From positions 124,001 through 188,000 of the forward strand of contig NZ_WPZQ01000004.1 of assembly GCF_013030265.1 (NCBI RefSeq): DNA of 64,000 nt. The letters run 5' to 3'. Positions 43,393 through 52,289 of the stretch are shown here, in pieces. The stretch's first letter is position 1. Every line of letters begins with the position of its first letter. The position numbers and the translations under genes were made by a program. Source of the stretch: Ruegeria arenilitoris (GTDB lineage Bacteria; Pseudomonadota; Alphaproteobacteria; Rhodobacterales; Rhodobacteraceae). The notes beneath the pieces were generated by a model, which searched no databases, was not told where the DNA came from, and saw nothing but the letters and a program-made list of their open reading frames with translations.

Positions 43393-44103
43393 TTACGTCT
43401 GTGCGCGGGCCTTCAATGACTGACGTTGTTGGCCCGACGCATCAAAGTTGTCGGGCTCAAGCCATGTTTCGAACGCATCCCGGACACGTGGCCATTCACT
43501 ATCGATGATCGAATACCAGGCAGTATCTCTGTTCCGACCTTTGTAGTGTGTCGCCTGACGGAATATGCCCTCGAAGGTAAAGCCCAAACGCTCTGCCGCG
43601 TTGCGAGACGGGGCATTCAACGCATCACATTTCCACTCGTACCGACGATAGCCCAGTTCATCAAAAACCCGGCGCATCATCAGATACATGGTTTCGGTCG
43701 ACATAGGAGTGCGTTGGAGGAGGGGTGAGAAATGGATGTGGCCAACTTCGATCGAGCCAGCTGCCGGTGCAATTCTGAGAAACGACGCAAGACCAACAGG
43801 CGTCTCGTCTCGATCCAGTACCGTATGGAACATCGGGTCAGCATCGGCACAATTGGCTCGGACCCAGTCTTCAAACTCAAGTTCAGCACCGAATGGCCCG
43901 TAAGGCAGGTAGGTCCAATTATGACCGTCAGCGTCTTGCGCAAACGCCCGGTAAAGTCCGGGCGAATGCCGATTTATGTCCAGTGGCACGACGGTGCAGA
44001 ACCGGCCTTCCATCGGTGTGTATGGTGGCGTCGGGCGCGGGAAATCGCCCGATACCGGCGACCCGATAGGTTGACCCAGTTCGTTGGTGTAGTGCTTTGC
44101 CAT
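43393..44103 (-). CDS. RimJ/RimL-type GNAT acetyltransferase
   Basis: A 236-residue GNAT of the RimJ/RimL-like group. Motifs are FCTVVPLDINRHSPGLYRAF at the start, SIEVGHIHFSPLLQRTPM about residue 130 and RYEWKCDALNAPSRNAAERLGF with the family's late signature. The likely target is a small molecule or protein N-terminus, not determined. It follows metY by 4 bp and is probably co-transcribed. Confidence 0.85.
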   Translation of the reverse strand: MAKHYTNELGQPIGSPVSGDFPRPTPPYTPMEGRFCTVVPLDINRHSPGLYRAFAQDADGHNWTYLPYGPFGAELEFEDWVRANCADADPMFHTVLDRDETPVGLASFLRIAPAAGSIEVGHIHFSPLLQRTPMSTETMYLMMRRVFDELGYRRYEWKCDALNAPSRNAAERLGFTFEGIFRQATHYKGRNRDTAWYSIIDSEWPRVRDAFETWLEPDNFDASGQQRQSLKARAQT

Positions 44104-44107
44104 CGTA

Positions 44108-45400
44108 TCAGGCGCTGGCTTTGGACAGGGCCTGATCCAGATCGGCGATCAGATCATCTGCATCTTCGATGCCAATTGATACGCGAACCACGTTCGGGCC
44201 TGCGCCTGCAGCCTCTTGCTGTTCCGGTGACAGCTGGCGGTGCGTCGTTGATGCAGAGTGAATGATCAGCGACCGGGCATCACCCAAATTGGCCACATGG
44301 CTGAAGATTTCGAGCGCGTTCACCAGTTTGACGCAAGAGTCGTAACCACCTTTGACGGCGAAGGTGAACAAAGCGCCCGCGCCTTTGGGGTAATTCTTTT
44401 TGACCCGGTCATGATAGGGCGAGGATGGCAGGCCCGCATAGGTTACATAATCGACGCGATCATCTGCTTCGAGCCAGGCCGCGATTTTCTGAGCATTCTC
44501 TACGTGACGCTCCATCCGCAGGCTGAGAGTTTCGATGCCCATCAATGTATAATGGGCTGCTTGTGGGTTCATGGTCATCCCAAGATCGCGCAATCCGATC
44601 GCGATACCATGGAAGGTGAATGCAAGCGGGCCAAAGGTCTCGTGAAACTTGAGGCCGTGATAGGCCGTTTCAGGCTCGCTGAGGGATGGAAACTTGTCGT
44701 TGGCCGACCAGTCGAACTTGCCCGAATCCACGATGCAGCCGCCGGTAACGGTGCCATTGCCGGTCAGGTATTTTGTGGTCGAATGCACTACCAATGTCGC
44801 GCCGTGTTCGATCGGGCGGCACAGATATGGTGTGGCCGAGGTGTTGTCGACGATCAGCGGAATTCCGGCATCGTCGGCCACATCTGCCAGTGAGCGAATG
44901 TCGGTGACATACCCGCCCGGGTTGGCGATGGATTCGCAGAACACTGCACGCGTGTTTTCGTCAATTGCGGCTTTCACGGCATCCAGATCGTCCGTGTCCA
45001 CGAACTTGGCTTCCCATCCGAACCGTTTGATGGTCTGGCTGAACTGCGTGACCGTGCCCCCGTATAGACGGGTCGAGGCGACCACATTGCATCCCGGACC
45101 CATCAGAGGGAACAGGGCCATGATTTGCGCAGCATGACCTGAGGAACAACAGACCGCACCAACGCCCCCTTCAAGTGTCGCCACACGTTCCTGCAATACT
45201 GCGACGGTCGGGTTGGTCAGGCGGGAATAGATGTATCCAACTTCCTGCAGGTTGAACAACGCGGCTGCGTGTTCGGCATCACGGAAGACATACGCTGTCG
45301 TCTGATAGATGGGTGTCTGCCGCGCTCCGGTCGCCGGATCAGGGCGGGCACCGGCGTGGATTTGCAGGGTATCAAAGCCGTAAGTGGGGCCATCAGACAT
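44108..45400 (-). CDS. metY: O-acetylhomoserine sulfhydrylase / aminocarboxypropyltransferase
   Basis: A 430-residue PLP enzyme of the Cys/Met metabolism family. It starts GFDTLQIHAGARPDPATGARQTPIYQTTAYVF; the Schiff-base lysine is in VVHSTTKYLTGNG. Length (about 430) and the opening motif fit MetY, which makes homocysteine from O-acetylhomoserine and sulfide. I looked for SAM riboswitches in the upstream leader (45401-45473) and see no convincing consensus. Confidence 0.92.
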   Translation of the reverse strand: MSDGPTYGFDTLQIHAGARPDPATGARQTPIYQTTAYVFRDAEHAAALFNLQEVGYIYSRLTNPTVAVLQERVATLEGGVGAVCCSSGHAAQIMALFPLMGPGCNVVASTRLYGGTVTQFSQTIKRFGWEAKFVDTDDLDAVKAAIDENTRAVFCESIANPGGYVTDIRSLADVADDAGIPLIVDNTSATPYLCRPIEHGATLVVHSTTKYLTGNGTVTGGCIVDSGKFDWSANDKFPSLSEPETAYHGLKFHETFGPLAFTFHGIAIGLRDLGMTMNPQAAHYTLMGIETLSLRMERHVENAQKIAAWLEADDRVDYVTYAGLPSSPYHDRVKKNYPKGAGALFTFAVKGGYDSCVKLVNALEIFSHVANLGDARSLIIHSASTTHRQLSPEQQEAAGAGPNVVRVSIGIEDADDLIADLDQALSKASA

Positions 45401-45473
45401 ATTTTAATCTCCCGTTGGATTCTTCGCGTTGCTGAATCTCTAGGGCATTGCTGGTCCGCGCACAACGATCCCG

Positions 45474-46469
45474 TCAGCGCAGCCAAAGCCCCTTGGCCTT
45501 GATCGCTTTGCGGATGACCTGCTCTCGCTGAGGCAGATTGTTGCGATCGAACATGTCTCTGATCTTTGAACCCTTGCCCTGTATCACCAGCCGCTTCATC
45601 GGGTCATAGTTCTTGAGAACCTTCTTGATCTTGTTCGGTGCGGCGACGGTTTCCAGTACATCAACTACTTGATCGTTTTCGCGAGCGTAGAGCAAAGGGA
45701 ACAGTCGATAGTGGCAACTCACAGAGCCATCGAGAAGACCGGGGGGGAGGGCGTCTCGCCCGCCGCCAAAGGAATGTATGACTAAAGGCAATGCAGCCTG
45801 ATCCAGCCACGGGTCTAGGTTCTGTCCGGTCAATTCGGGAATGTTCTCATCGCGAATGACGCGGGCATATTCCAGAAAGCGCTCTCCGAACAAGCGCGGG
45901 CATTTGTAGAAGAAATAGCCTGCGTTGAAATACAGATAGCGCCGCCAGTAGTCCTCGGGCTGATCGGTATCCAACGAGCTTTCCAGATCCAGCCCGAACC
46001 TGCGATACAACGCGCTCCAGATGCCCTCATAGCTTGGCCCATACAGGGTCGGCTTGGGCCAGCTCCCCTCGACCTTCAGAGACGCACCAGGGCGATCAAA
46101 GTCAAAGGGTACGTCGGTCAATTCACCCGTGATCAACGTGTCGGTGTCGAAAAACACAAATGGCTCGCCTTCGGGAAGCGCGCTGAGAGCTTCGATCTTG
46201 TTTCCGTACGGATAGCTTTCCCCGAATACCTGCGATTCAAATGGCAGTATCTCGGCATCCAGTTGTTTCAGCGCTTTGAGGACATCGGGATTCTGGATGC
46301 TTGGATCGTGATGCCAGCGCGGCCCGGGTTGTGGAACGGCGACAAACAGCCGGCCTTGGAAATTCGGCGAAGAATAACGCAATGAGGCTGCAAACAGGAC
46401 TGCCTCATATTGCAGTCGGTTGTTTTGCCCGACGATAATAATGTTAAACTTCGGGGGTTGCGCCTGCAT
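45474..46469 (-). CDS. Hypothetical glycosyltransferase-like protein (GT-A type)
   Basis: A 331-residue soluble protein. It starts FNIIIVGQNNRLQYEAVLFAASLR and carries a DxD-type motif in FVFFDTDTLITGEL about residue 103, which suggests nucleotide-sugar binding. A central YLYFNAGYFFYKCPRLFGERFLEYA resembles the fold of GT-A enzymes that work on glycogenin-like or GT8-like substrates. There is no signal peptide. The gene stands alone. The call rests on the DxD context and is moderate. Confidence 0.5.
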   Translation of the reverse strand: MQAQPPKFNIIIVGQNNRLQYEAVLFAASLRYSSPNFQGRLFVAVPQPGPRWHHDPSIQNPDVLKALKQLDAEILPFESQVFGESYPYGNKIEALSALPEGEPFVFFDTDTLITGELTDVPFDFDRPGASLKVEGSWPKPTLYGPSYEGIWSALYRRFGLDLESSLDTDQPEDYWRRYLYFNAGYFFYKCPRLFGERFLEYARVIRDENIPELTGQNLDPWLDQAALPLVIHSFGGGRDALPPGLLDGSVSCHYRLFPLLYARENDQVVDVLETVAAPNKIKKVLKNYDPMKRLVIQGKGSKIRDMFDRNNLPQREQVIRKAIKAKGLWLR

Positions 46470-46626
46470 TCACGTGCTTTCCGATTGGGTGCTTGTTGTT
46501 GCACTTAACTGCTCAAACGGGACTACAGCAACCTGCTCGGGGCGTCAAAACCCGTATTTCGAAACGGATTGATAATCGTAAATTTTGGGACATGTATTAA
46601 CCAAGCCAATGATCAGGAGGTCGACC

Positions 46627-47259
46627 ATGCGGGTCAACGCGGATTTCAGCAAACGAGTGGCAGTTCATTTCGACGACAATGAGTGGGTCGCTTCACCGGC
46701 TGCAGGCGTCGAGCGAAAGATGCTGGATCGTATAGGGGATGAAGTGGCGCGCGCGACGACGATCGTGCGATTTGCACCCGGCAGTGCCTTTGCGGCGCAC
46801 ACCCACGATGGGGGAGAAGAGTTTCTTGTACTCGATGGCGTCTTTCAGGACGAAACCGGAGATTTCCCCGTCGGCAGCTATGTCCGCAATCCTCCGACCA
46901 CCTCTCATACCCCGTCTGCAAGTGAAGGGGCGACAATTCTGGTCAAACTGCACCAGTTCGACCCAGATGACCGTACCGAAATCAGGCGCTCGATAAATGG
47001 ACAGGGAACTGTTCGCCTGTTCAAGGATGAACGCGAGGACGTACAGGTGCAGAACTGGGCCGCAGGCGAGACTATAGATTTGGATGCCACCAAAGGGTTG
47101 GAAGTGTTCGTGGTCGAAGGCAGTTTTGCTGAAGATGGCGAAGAGTTTTCCGGATGGGATTGGCTGCGATTGCCGCCCGGGACGCAATCAAAAGCAGTAG
47201 CAGGAGTGGCAGGTGCGCGCGTGTGGGTCAAATCCGGGCACCTGAATGGCATGGTTTAG
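46627..47259 (+). CDS. Cupin-domain protein (ChrR-like)
   Basis: A 210-residue protein with two cupin-fold segments. The ATG at 46627 follows CAGGAGG. The first cupin motif is FAAHTHDGGEEFLVLDG, with the histidines and glutamate for metal binding; the second (about residues 140-200) is weaker. ChrR-like cupins often bind zinc and can act as anti-sigma partners, but no sigma-factor gene is adjacent and no anti-sigma domain is seen. A terminator follows. Confidence 0.82.
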   Translation: MRVNADFSKRVAVHFDDNEWVASPAAGVERKMLDRIGDEVARATTIVRFAPGSAFAAHTHDGGEEFLVLDGVFQDETGDFPVGSYVRNPPTTSHTPSASEGATILVKLHQFDPDDRTEIRRSINGQGTVRLFKDEREDVQVQNWAAGETIDLDATKGLEVFVVEGSFAEDGEEFSGWDWLRLPPGTQSKAVAGVAGARVWVKSGHLNGMV

Positions 47260-47296
47260 ATCTCTTACTGCATCATAAACAGGCAGAGTAGCCAGA

Positions 47297-47326
47297 AAAC
47301 CGGGTCGAAAAGCCCGGTTTTTTCAT
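47297..47326 (+). terminator. Rho-independent terminator after the cupin gene
   Basis: AAACCGGG (from 47298) pairs with the CCCGGTTT that ends near 47321, with a TCGAAAAG loop and a T-run. It lies about 40 bp past the cupin stop. Confidence 0.88.
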
Positions 47327-47329
47327 TTT

Positions 47330-47345
47330 TTGACCATTTGGCAAA
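47330..47345. promoter_or_regulatory. Imperfect RutR-type palindrome upstream of preT
   Basis: TTGACCATTTGGCAAA matches the RutR consensus TTGACCA-N2-TGGTCAA at 12 of 14 specified positions. It lies 74 bp before the preT start, in the right position for a promoter operator. The related perfect site before the amidohydrolase gene supports joint control by the TetR protein encoded at 50183-50791. Confidence 0.55.
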
Positions 47346-47419
47346 TTTTACCAATTGATAAAAAATTTGTTTGTGGCAAGCTGGGGGGCATAACAAACAT
47401 ATCTACAGGGAGTAGAGTG

Positions 47420-48754
47420 ATGGCACAGGGCCAGATGGCACCCGGTATCGTATCCGGGCGGCTTTCCAGCGATGAGCTGACCTCGAATTTTGCCGATCTG
47501 CATCCGCCTCTCGCGCCGCATGAAGCGGCCGTCGCGGCAGATCGCTGCTATTTCTGCTATGACGCGCCATGCGTGACAGCCTGTCCGACGGATATCGATA
47601 TCCCGCTGTTCATTCGTCAGATCCAGGCTGGGCAGCCGCAGGCGGCAGGTCGCACAATTCTCGAACAGAATATTCTGGGCGGCATGTGTGCCCGGGTTTG
47701 TCCGACGGAAACACTGTGCGAAGAAGCCTGTGTGCGCGAAGCAGCCGAAGGCAAACCGGTCGAAATCGGGCGACTGCAGCGTTTTGCCACCGATGATGTA
47801 ATGGCGTCAGGTGAACATCCGTTCGAGCGTGCTGCACCGACAGGCAAGACAGTTGCTGTAGTTGGGGCAGGGCCAGCCGGTCTGGCTTGCGCACACAGGC
47901 TGGCGATGTTTGGACATGATGTGGTCATTCACGAATCCAAGCCCAAGCCGGGCGGGCTCAATGAATATGGCATCGCAGCATATAAATCGACGAACGATTT
48001 CGCTCAGGCCGAGGTGGACTGGTTGCTGAAAATCGGTGGTATCGCGATCGAAACCGGATCAGTTCTGGGTGAGACCATTTCGCTGGATGGATTGCTTGAA
48101 AACTATGATGCGGTATTCCTGTCTATTGGTCTTGCGGGTGTGAATGCACTTAGGGCGCAGGGGGCTGACAAGGATGGCGTGCGTCACGCGGTCGAGTTCA
48201 TTTCGGATGTGCGACAAGCCGGCGATCTGGCGCATCTGCCTGTTGGGCGGAACGTTGTTGTCATTGGCGGCGGCATGACTGCGGTGGATGCCGCGGTGAA
48301 ATCCAAGCTTCTGGGCGCTGAACATGTGACCATTGCCTATCGCCGAGACCGCGATGCCATGGGGGCCAGCCGCTATGAACAGGACCTGGCCGCTTCGCAT
48401 GGGGTTCGGATCATGTGCAACGTGCAGCCCGTGGCTGTTCATGGAAATGGTGCAGCGGCCGAGATCGAACTGGAGTATACTGCGAGCCATAATGGCAACC
48501 TGACCGGAACTGGCGAGACTGTTCGCGTACCGGCTGATCAGGTTCTGAAGGCGATTGGACAAACGCTGGAGGGCGCACCCGAAGGGCTGACGCTTGATGG
48601 CAGCAAAATCGCTGTCAGCGAAACAGGCCGTACGTCGTTGGAGGGTGTCTGGGCCGGCGGTGATTGTGCAGCTGGCGGAGATGATCTGACCGTGACGGCA
48701 GTGGCCGAGGGTCGGGATGCTGCGATGGATATACATGCCAGCCTGTCGGCGTAG
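47420..48754 (+). CDS. preT: Dihydropyrimidine dehydrogenase, NAD(P)H-FAD subunit (PreT/PydX)
   Basis: A 444-residue protein. The start at 47420 has GGGAG upstream and gives the family's normal N-terminus. The N-terminal helical part binds two 4Fe-4S clusters (CYFCYDAPCVTACPTDID; NILGGMCARVCPTETLCEEAC). FAD binding is in VAVVGAGPAGLACAHRL and NAD(P) binding in VVVIGGGMTAVDAAVKSKL. With PreA it reduces uracil and thymine to 5,6-dihydropyrimidines. It is the first gene of the pyrimidine block. Confidence 0.93.
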   Translation: MAQGQMAPGIVSGRLSSDELTSNFADLHPPLAPHEAAVAADRCYFCYDAPCVTACPTDIDIPLFIRQIQAGQPQAAGRTILEQNILGGMCARVCPTETLCEEACVREAAEGKPVEIGRLQRFATDDVMASGEHPFERAAPTGKTVAVVGAGPAGLACAHRLAMFGHDVVIHESKPKPGGLNEYGIAAYKSTNDFAQAEVDWLLKIGGIAIETGSVLGETISLDGLLENYDAVFLSIGLAGVNALRAQGADKDGVRHAVEFISDVRQAGDLAHLPVGRNVVVIGGGMTAVDAAVKSKLLGAEHVTIAYRRDRDAMGASRYEQDLAASHGVRIMCNVQPVAVHGNGAAAEIELEYTASHNGNLTGTGETVRVPADQVLKAIGQTLEGAPEGLTLDGSKIAVSETGRTSLEGVWAGGDCAAGGDDLTVTAVAEGRDAAMDIHASLSA

Positions 48755-48819
48755 TGGCCGTCCGCTGAGTATGCTCACAATTTTTCAAGATGCAAAACTG
48801 CATCAGGGAGGCCGGATAA

Positions 48820-50124
48820 ATGGCTGATTTAACGACAAACTTTCTGGGAATCTCAAGCCCGAACCCGTACTGGCTGGCATCTGCGCCGCCGACGGATAAG
48901 GAATACAACGTGCGCCGTGCATTCGAGGCCGGATGGGGCGGCGTGGTCTGGAAAACGCTGGGGTCCGAAGGGCCTCCGGTCGTGAATGTGAACGGACCCC
49001 GCTATGGCGCGATCTATGGTGCAGACCGGCGATTGCTCGGGTTGAACAACATCGAGTTGATCACCGATAGACCTCTGGAAGTGAACCTCGAAGAAATGGC
49101 GCGGGTCAAAGCGGATTATCCCGACCGTGCACTAATCGCTTCGATTATGGTGCCTTGCGAAGAAGAAGCCTGGAAAGCGATCCTGCCGCGTGTCGAAGAG
49201 ACAGGCGCGGATGGTATTGAGCTCAACTTTGGATGTCCGCACGGGATGAGCGAGCGCGGCATGGGCTCGGCCGTCGGGCAGGTGCCCGAGTACATCGAAA
49301 TGGTCACACGTTGGTGCAAAAAATACTATGATCGCCCAGTGATCGTAAAGCTTACGCCGAATATCACCGATGTTCGTAAACCTGCTGCTGCCGCGAGAAA
49401 TGGCGGTGCGGATGCGGTGTCGCTGATCAACACGATCAACTCGATCACCAGCGTCAATCTGGACACCTTCAGCCCTGAGCCGTCGATTGATGGCAAAGGT
49501 AGTCATGGCGGATATTGCGGTCCGGCCGTCAAGCCCATCGCACTTTCTATGGTTTCTGAGATCGCACGGGCCGAAGCGACGCATGGTCTGCCGATTTCCG
49601 GCATCGGCGGTGTCACCACATGGCGTGATGCGGCAGAGTTCATGTCTTTGGGCTGCGGAACCGTTCAGGTCTGCACAGCTGCAATGACCTACGGCTTCAA
49701 GATCATTGATGAACTGACAGCTGGCCTGTCCGAATGGATGGATGAGAAAGGCTATAGCAATGTATCCGAAGTCGTTGGACGTGCAGTGCCCAACGTTACG
49801 GATTGGCAGTATCTGAACCTGAACTACGTGGCCAAGGCCAAGATCGATCAGGATCAGTGCATCAAATGCGGTCGCTGCTATGCAGCTTGTGAAGATACCA
49901 GCCACCAGGCGATTTCGATGTCCGCAGACCGCGTGTTCGAGGTGAAGGACGAGGAATGCGTCGCTTGTAACCTCTGCGTCGATGTCTGCCCGGTCGAAGG
50001 GTGTATTTCGATGGTGCCGATGGATGCTGGTGAGGTCGACCCCCGTACCGGCAATGTTGTGCAGCCGGACTATGCGAACTGGACCACGCACCCGAACAAC
50101 CCGATGGCGAAAGCCGCAGAATAG
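48820..50124 (+). CDS. preA: Dihydropyrimidine dehydrogenase, FMN and Fe-S subunit (PreA/PydA)
   Basis: A 434-residue protein. Residues 1-330 are a dihydroorotate-dehydrogenase-type FMN domain; the catalytic cysteine lies in ELNFGCPHGMSERGMG. The C-terminal part has two 4Fe-4S motifs (CIKCGRCYAACED; CVACNLCVDVCPVEGC). It forms the active complex with PreT, matching the fused eukaryotic DPD. GGGAGGCC precedes the ATG. The terminator after it closes this transcription unit. Confidence 0.95.
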   Translation: MADLTTNFLGISSPNPYWLASAPPTDKEYNVRRAFEAGWGGVVWKTLGSEGPPVVNVNGPRYGAIYGADRRLLGLNNIELITDRPLEVNLEEMARVKADYPDRALIASIMVPCEEEAWKAILPRVEETGADGIELNFGCPHGMSERGMGSAVGQVPEYIEMVTRWCKKYYDRPVIVKLTPNITDVRKPAAAARNGGADAVSLINTINSITSVNLDTFSPEPSIDGKGSHGGYCGPAVKPIALSMVSEIARAEATHGLPISGIGGVTTWRDAAEFMSLGCGTVQVCTAAMTYGFKIIDELTAGLSEWMDEKGYSNVSEVVGRAVPNVTDWQYLNLNYVAKAKIDQDQCIKCGRCYAACEDTSHQAISMSADRVFEVKDEECVACNLCVDVCPVEGCISMVPMDAGEVDPRTGNVVQPDYANWTTHPNNPMAKAAE

Positions 50125-50161
50125 TCGGTGACTTTGACAGGTCCTGATTGGATTTGGATGA

Positions 50162-50183
50162 GGGCCGCGTTGCGGCCCTTTTT
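50162..50183. terminator. Bidirectional terminator between preA and the RutR-like gene
   Basis: GGGCCGC (50162-50168) pairs perfectly with GCGGCCC (50172-50178), followed by five Ts. It serves preA on the + strand, and lies at the 3' end of the convergent regulator gene. Confidence 0.85.
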
Positions 50184-50791
50184 CATGGTGTAAGCAGTTT
50201 CCGGTAAAGCGTACCGATAAAGGGTTCTGCACCTTCGAACGGGTCTTCATCCCCGAGAATAGCGCGCACCTGAACATCAAAATCCGCATAGTGCTGCGTG
50301 AGCGCCCAGATCGAAAAAATCAGGTGATGAGGGTGGACACGTGCGATTTTGCCCTGATCCATCCAATGCGTGAGAATTCGCGTTTTTTCATCGACAAGCG
50401 ATTTCAGATCGTTTGACAGCGCGTCATGAATGCGGGGCGCACCCTGTACCAGTTCATTCGCAAACAGGCGACTTTCGCGGGGCAGTTCCCGGCTCATCTG
50501 TAGCTTGCGATGAATATAGGACAGGATTTCCTTCAGCGGGTCGCCGTTTTCATCCAGGTCGTGCAGAGGCGCTAGCCACGTCTCTAACAAGCCCGACAGA
50601 AGGGCGGTATGGATCGCCTCTTTTGACGGGAAGTAGTACAGAAGATTTGGTTTGCTGAGGCCGGCTTCGGTTGCGATCTGGTCAACTGTCGCTCCGCGAA
50701 AACCATGCGCTGAAAACACGTTCAGAGCGGCTTCGAGAATCGCGGCGCGGTTCTTTTTCTGAATTCTGGTCGGGGCACGGTCTTTGGGCAT
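50183..50791 (-). CDS. RutR-like TetR-family regulator of pyrimidine catabolism
   Basis: A 202-residue TetR protein. The ATG at 50791 (MPKDRAPTRIQKKNR) has AGGAAAC upstream; an in-frame start further left is not used. The HTH is EAALNVFSAHGFRGATVDQIATEAGLSKP in the usual place; LLYYFPSKEAIHTALL follows. The C-terminal half matches the RutR/YcdC ligand domain (FSIWALTQHYADFD). RutR senses uracil. It sits between the preTA and amidohydrolase-hydA arms and is divergent from the latter, next to a perfect RutR-type palindrome. Confidence 0.88.
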   Translation of the reverse strand: MPKDRAPTRIQKKNRAAILEAALNVFSAHGFRGATVDQIATEAGLSKPNLLYYFPSKEAIHTALLSGLLETWLAPLHDLDENGDPLKEILSYIHRKLQMSRELPRESRLFANELVQGAPRIHDALSNDLKSLVDEKTRILTHWMDQGKIARVHPHHLIFSIWALTQHYADFDVQVRAILGDEDPFEGAEPFIGTLYRKLLTP

Positions 50792-50897
50792 GTTTCCTGG
50801 TCGTCTCTTTTTCCGCCAAGCGGGCACCAAATATGCCGAAATTTGCGGCGGCGCCATGCAATTTCTTGACTGATGTCGAACCCGTGATAGCGTGAGT

Positions 50898-50913
50898 TTG
50901 ACCAGATGGTCAA
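50898..50913. promoter_or_regulatory. RutR operator, TTGACCA-N2-TGGTCAA
   Basis: TTGACCAGATGGTCAA is an exact match to the published RutR consensus and is symmetrical out to TTT/AAA. It lies in the divergent region between the RutR-like gene and the amidohydrolase, 49 bp before the latter's ATG. It is well placed to control both. Confidence 0.85.
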
Positions 50914-50962
50914 ATCAAGACACCAAAAGCGAGCTAAATCGCAAGCAACAGGGGAAAACAAG

Positions 50963-52213
50963 ATGGCAGCTCCGGCGCAGAATCTCAGGATCAATGGCGA
51001 CAGGCTATGGGATAGCCTGATGGAGATGGCGAAAATCGGTCCCGGAGTTGCTGGGGGAAATAACCGTCAGACACTGACGGACGAAGATGCCGAAGGACGC
51101 GCATTGTTCCAGAAATGGTGCGAGGATGCGGGCTGTACCATGGGGCTGGACCAGATGGGCAACATGTTTGCCCGCCGCGAGGGAACCGATCCCGAAGCGC
51201 TGCCGGTCTACGTCGGTTCGCATCTCGATACACAGCCCACTGGCGGAAAGTACGACGGTGTTCTCGGTGTGCTTGGTGGTCTTGAGATCATTCGGACGCT
51301 CAATGATCTGGGGATCAAAACAAAACACCCGATCATCGCAACCAATTGGACGAATGAAGAAGGCACGCGCTATGCCCCGGCGATGCTGTCCTCGGGCGTG
51401 TTTGCAGGCATGCACACACAGGAATGGGCCTATGATCGCGAAGATGCCGAAGGCAAGAAATTCGGAGATGAACTGAAGCGTATCGGTTGGCGCGGTGACG
51501 AAGAAGTCGGTGCGCGCAAAATGCACGCGTTCTTTGAGCTACACATTGAGCAGGGGCCGATCCTAGAGGCCGAAGAAAAGGACATCGGTGTTGTCACGCA
51601 TGGGCAGGGCCTGAGCTGGACGCAGATCACCATCACCGGCAAGGATGCTCATACCGGTTCAACCCCGATGCCTATGCGCAAGAACGCCGGGCTCGCCATG
51701 GCGCGGGTTCTGGAAAAGGTAGACGAGATTGCCTGGTCACACGCCCCGCATGCCGTTGGTGCAGCAGGGCATATCGATGTTTATCCGAACTCACGCAATG
51801 TGATCCCGGGTAAGGTCGTATTTACGGTCGATTTCCGCTCGCCCGAACTTGAGGTCATCAAGGACATGGAAAACCGGTTGCGTGTTGCGGCCGAAGATAT
51901 TGTCGAAGAGATGGGCCTGAAGATTGAATTCGAGAAAGTAGGCGGATTTGATCCGGTGAAATTCGACGAGCAATGTGTGGCGGCTGTGCGCGATGCGGCT
52001 GAGCGCCTAGGTTACTCGCACACGAACATCATCTCAGGCGCGGGCCATGATGCTTGCTGGATCAACCGGGTTGCGCCGACAGCCATGGTCATGTGCCCAT
52101 GTGTAGACGGGCTGAGCCACAACGAGGCCGAAGAGATCAGCAAGGATTGGGCCGCTGCTGGCGCAGATGTCCTGCTCCATGCGGTCGTCGAGACAGCGGA
52201 GATCGTAGAATAA
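50963..52213 (+). CDS. M20-family amidohydrolase, probable beta-ureidopropionase
   Basis: A 416-residue zinc amidohydrolase of the HyuC/allantoate amidohydrolase group. The start at 50963 follows CAGGGGAAAACAAG. Metal ligands are visible in GSHLDTQPTGGKYDGVLG, the N-E-E-G-T-R-Y motif and FELHIEQGPILEAE. In this context (DPD, dihydropyrimidinase, RutR) N-carbamoyl-beta-alanine hydrolysis is the most economical role; allantoate amidohydrolase is the main alternative. It starts the operon that continues to hydA and the ABC importer. Confidence 0.85.
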   Translation: MAAPAQNLRINGDRLWDSLMEMAKIGPGVAGGNNRQTLTDEDAEGRALFQKWCEDAGCTMGLDQMGNMFARREGTDPEALPVYVGSHLDTQPTGGKYDGVLGVLGGLEIIRTLNDLGIKTKHPIIATNWTNEEGTRYAPAMLSSGVFAGMHTQEWAYDREDAEGKKFGDELKRIGWRGDEEVGARKMHAFFELHIEQGPILEAEEKDIGVVTHGQGLSWTQITITGKDAHTGSTPMPMRKNAGLAMARVLEKVDEIAWSHAPHAVGAAGHIDVYPNSRNVIPGKVVFTVDFRSPELEVIKDMENRLRVAAEDIVEEMGLKIEFEKVGGFDPVKFDEQCVAAVRDAAERLGYSHTNIISGAGHDACWINRVAPTAMVMCPCVDGLSHNEAEEISKDWAAAGADVLLHAVVETAEIVE

Positions 52214-52289
52214 AAGGTAGGTCTAACAGAGGTCTACCCAACAGAATTCGAACAAGACAGAGGCGCAAAGCGCCCGCAGGGAGAATAGC

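Noticed and set aside
45401..45473. Possible SAM-type riboswitch before metY
   Set aside because: The leader is short and lacks the SAM-II and SAM/SAH conserved core sequences I could recall.
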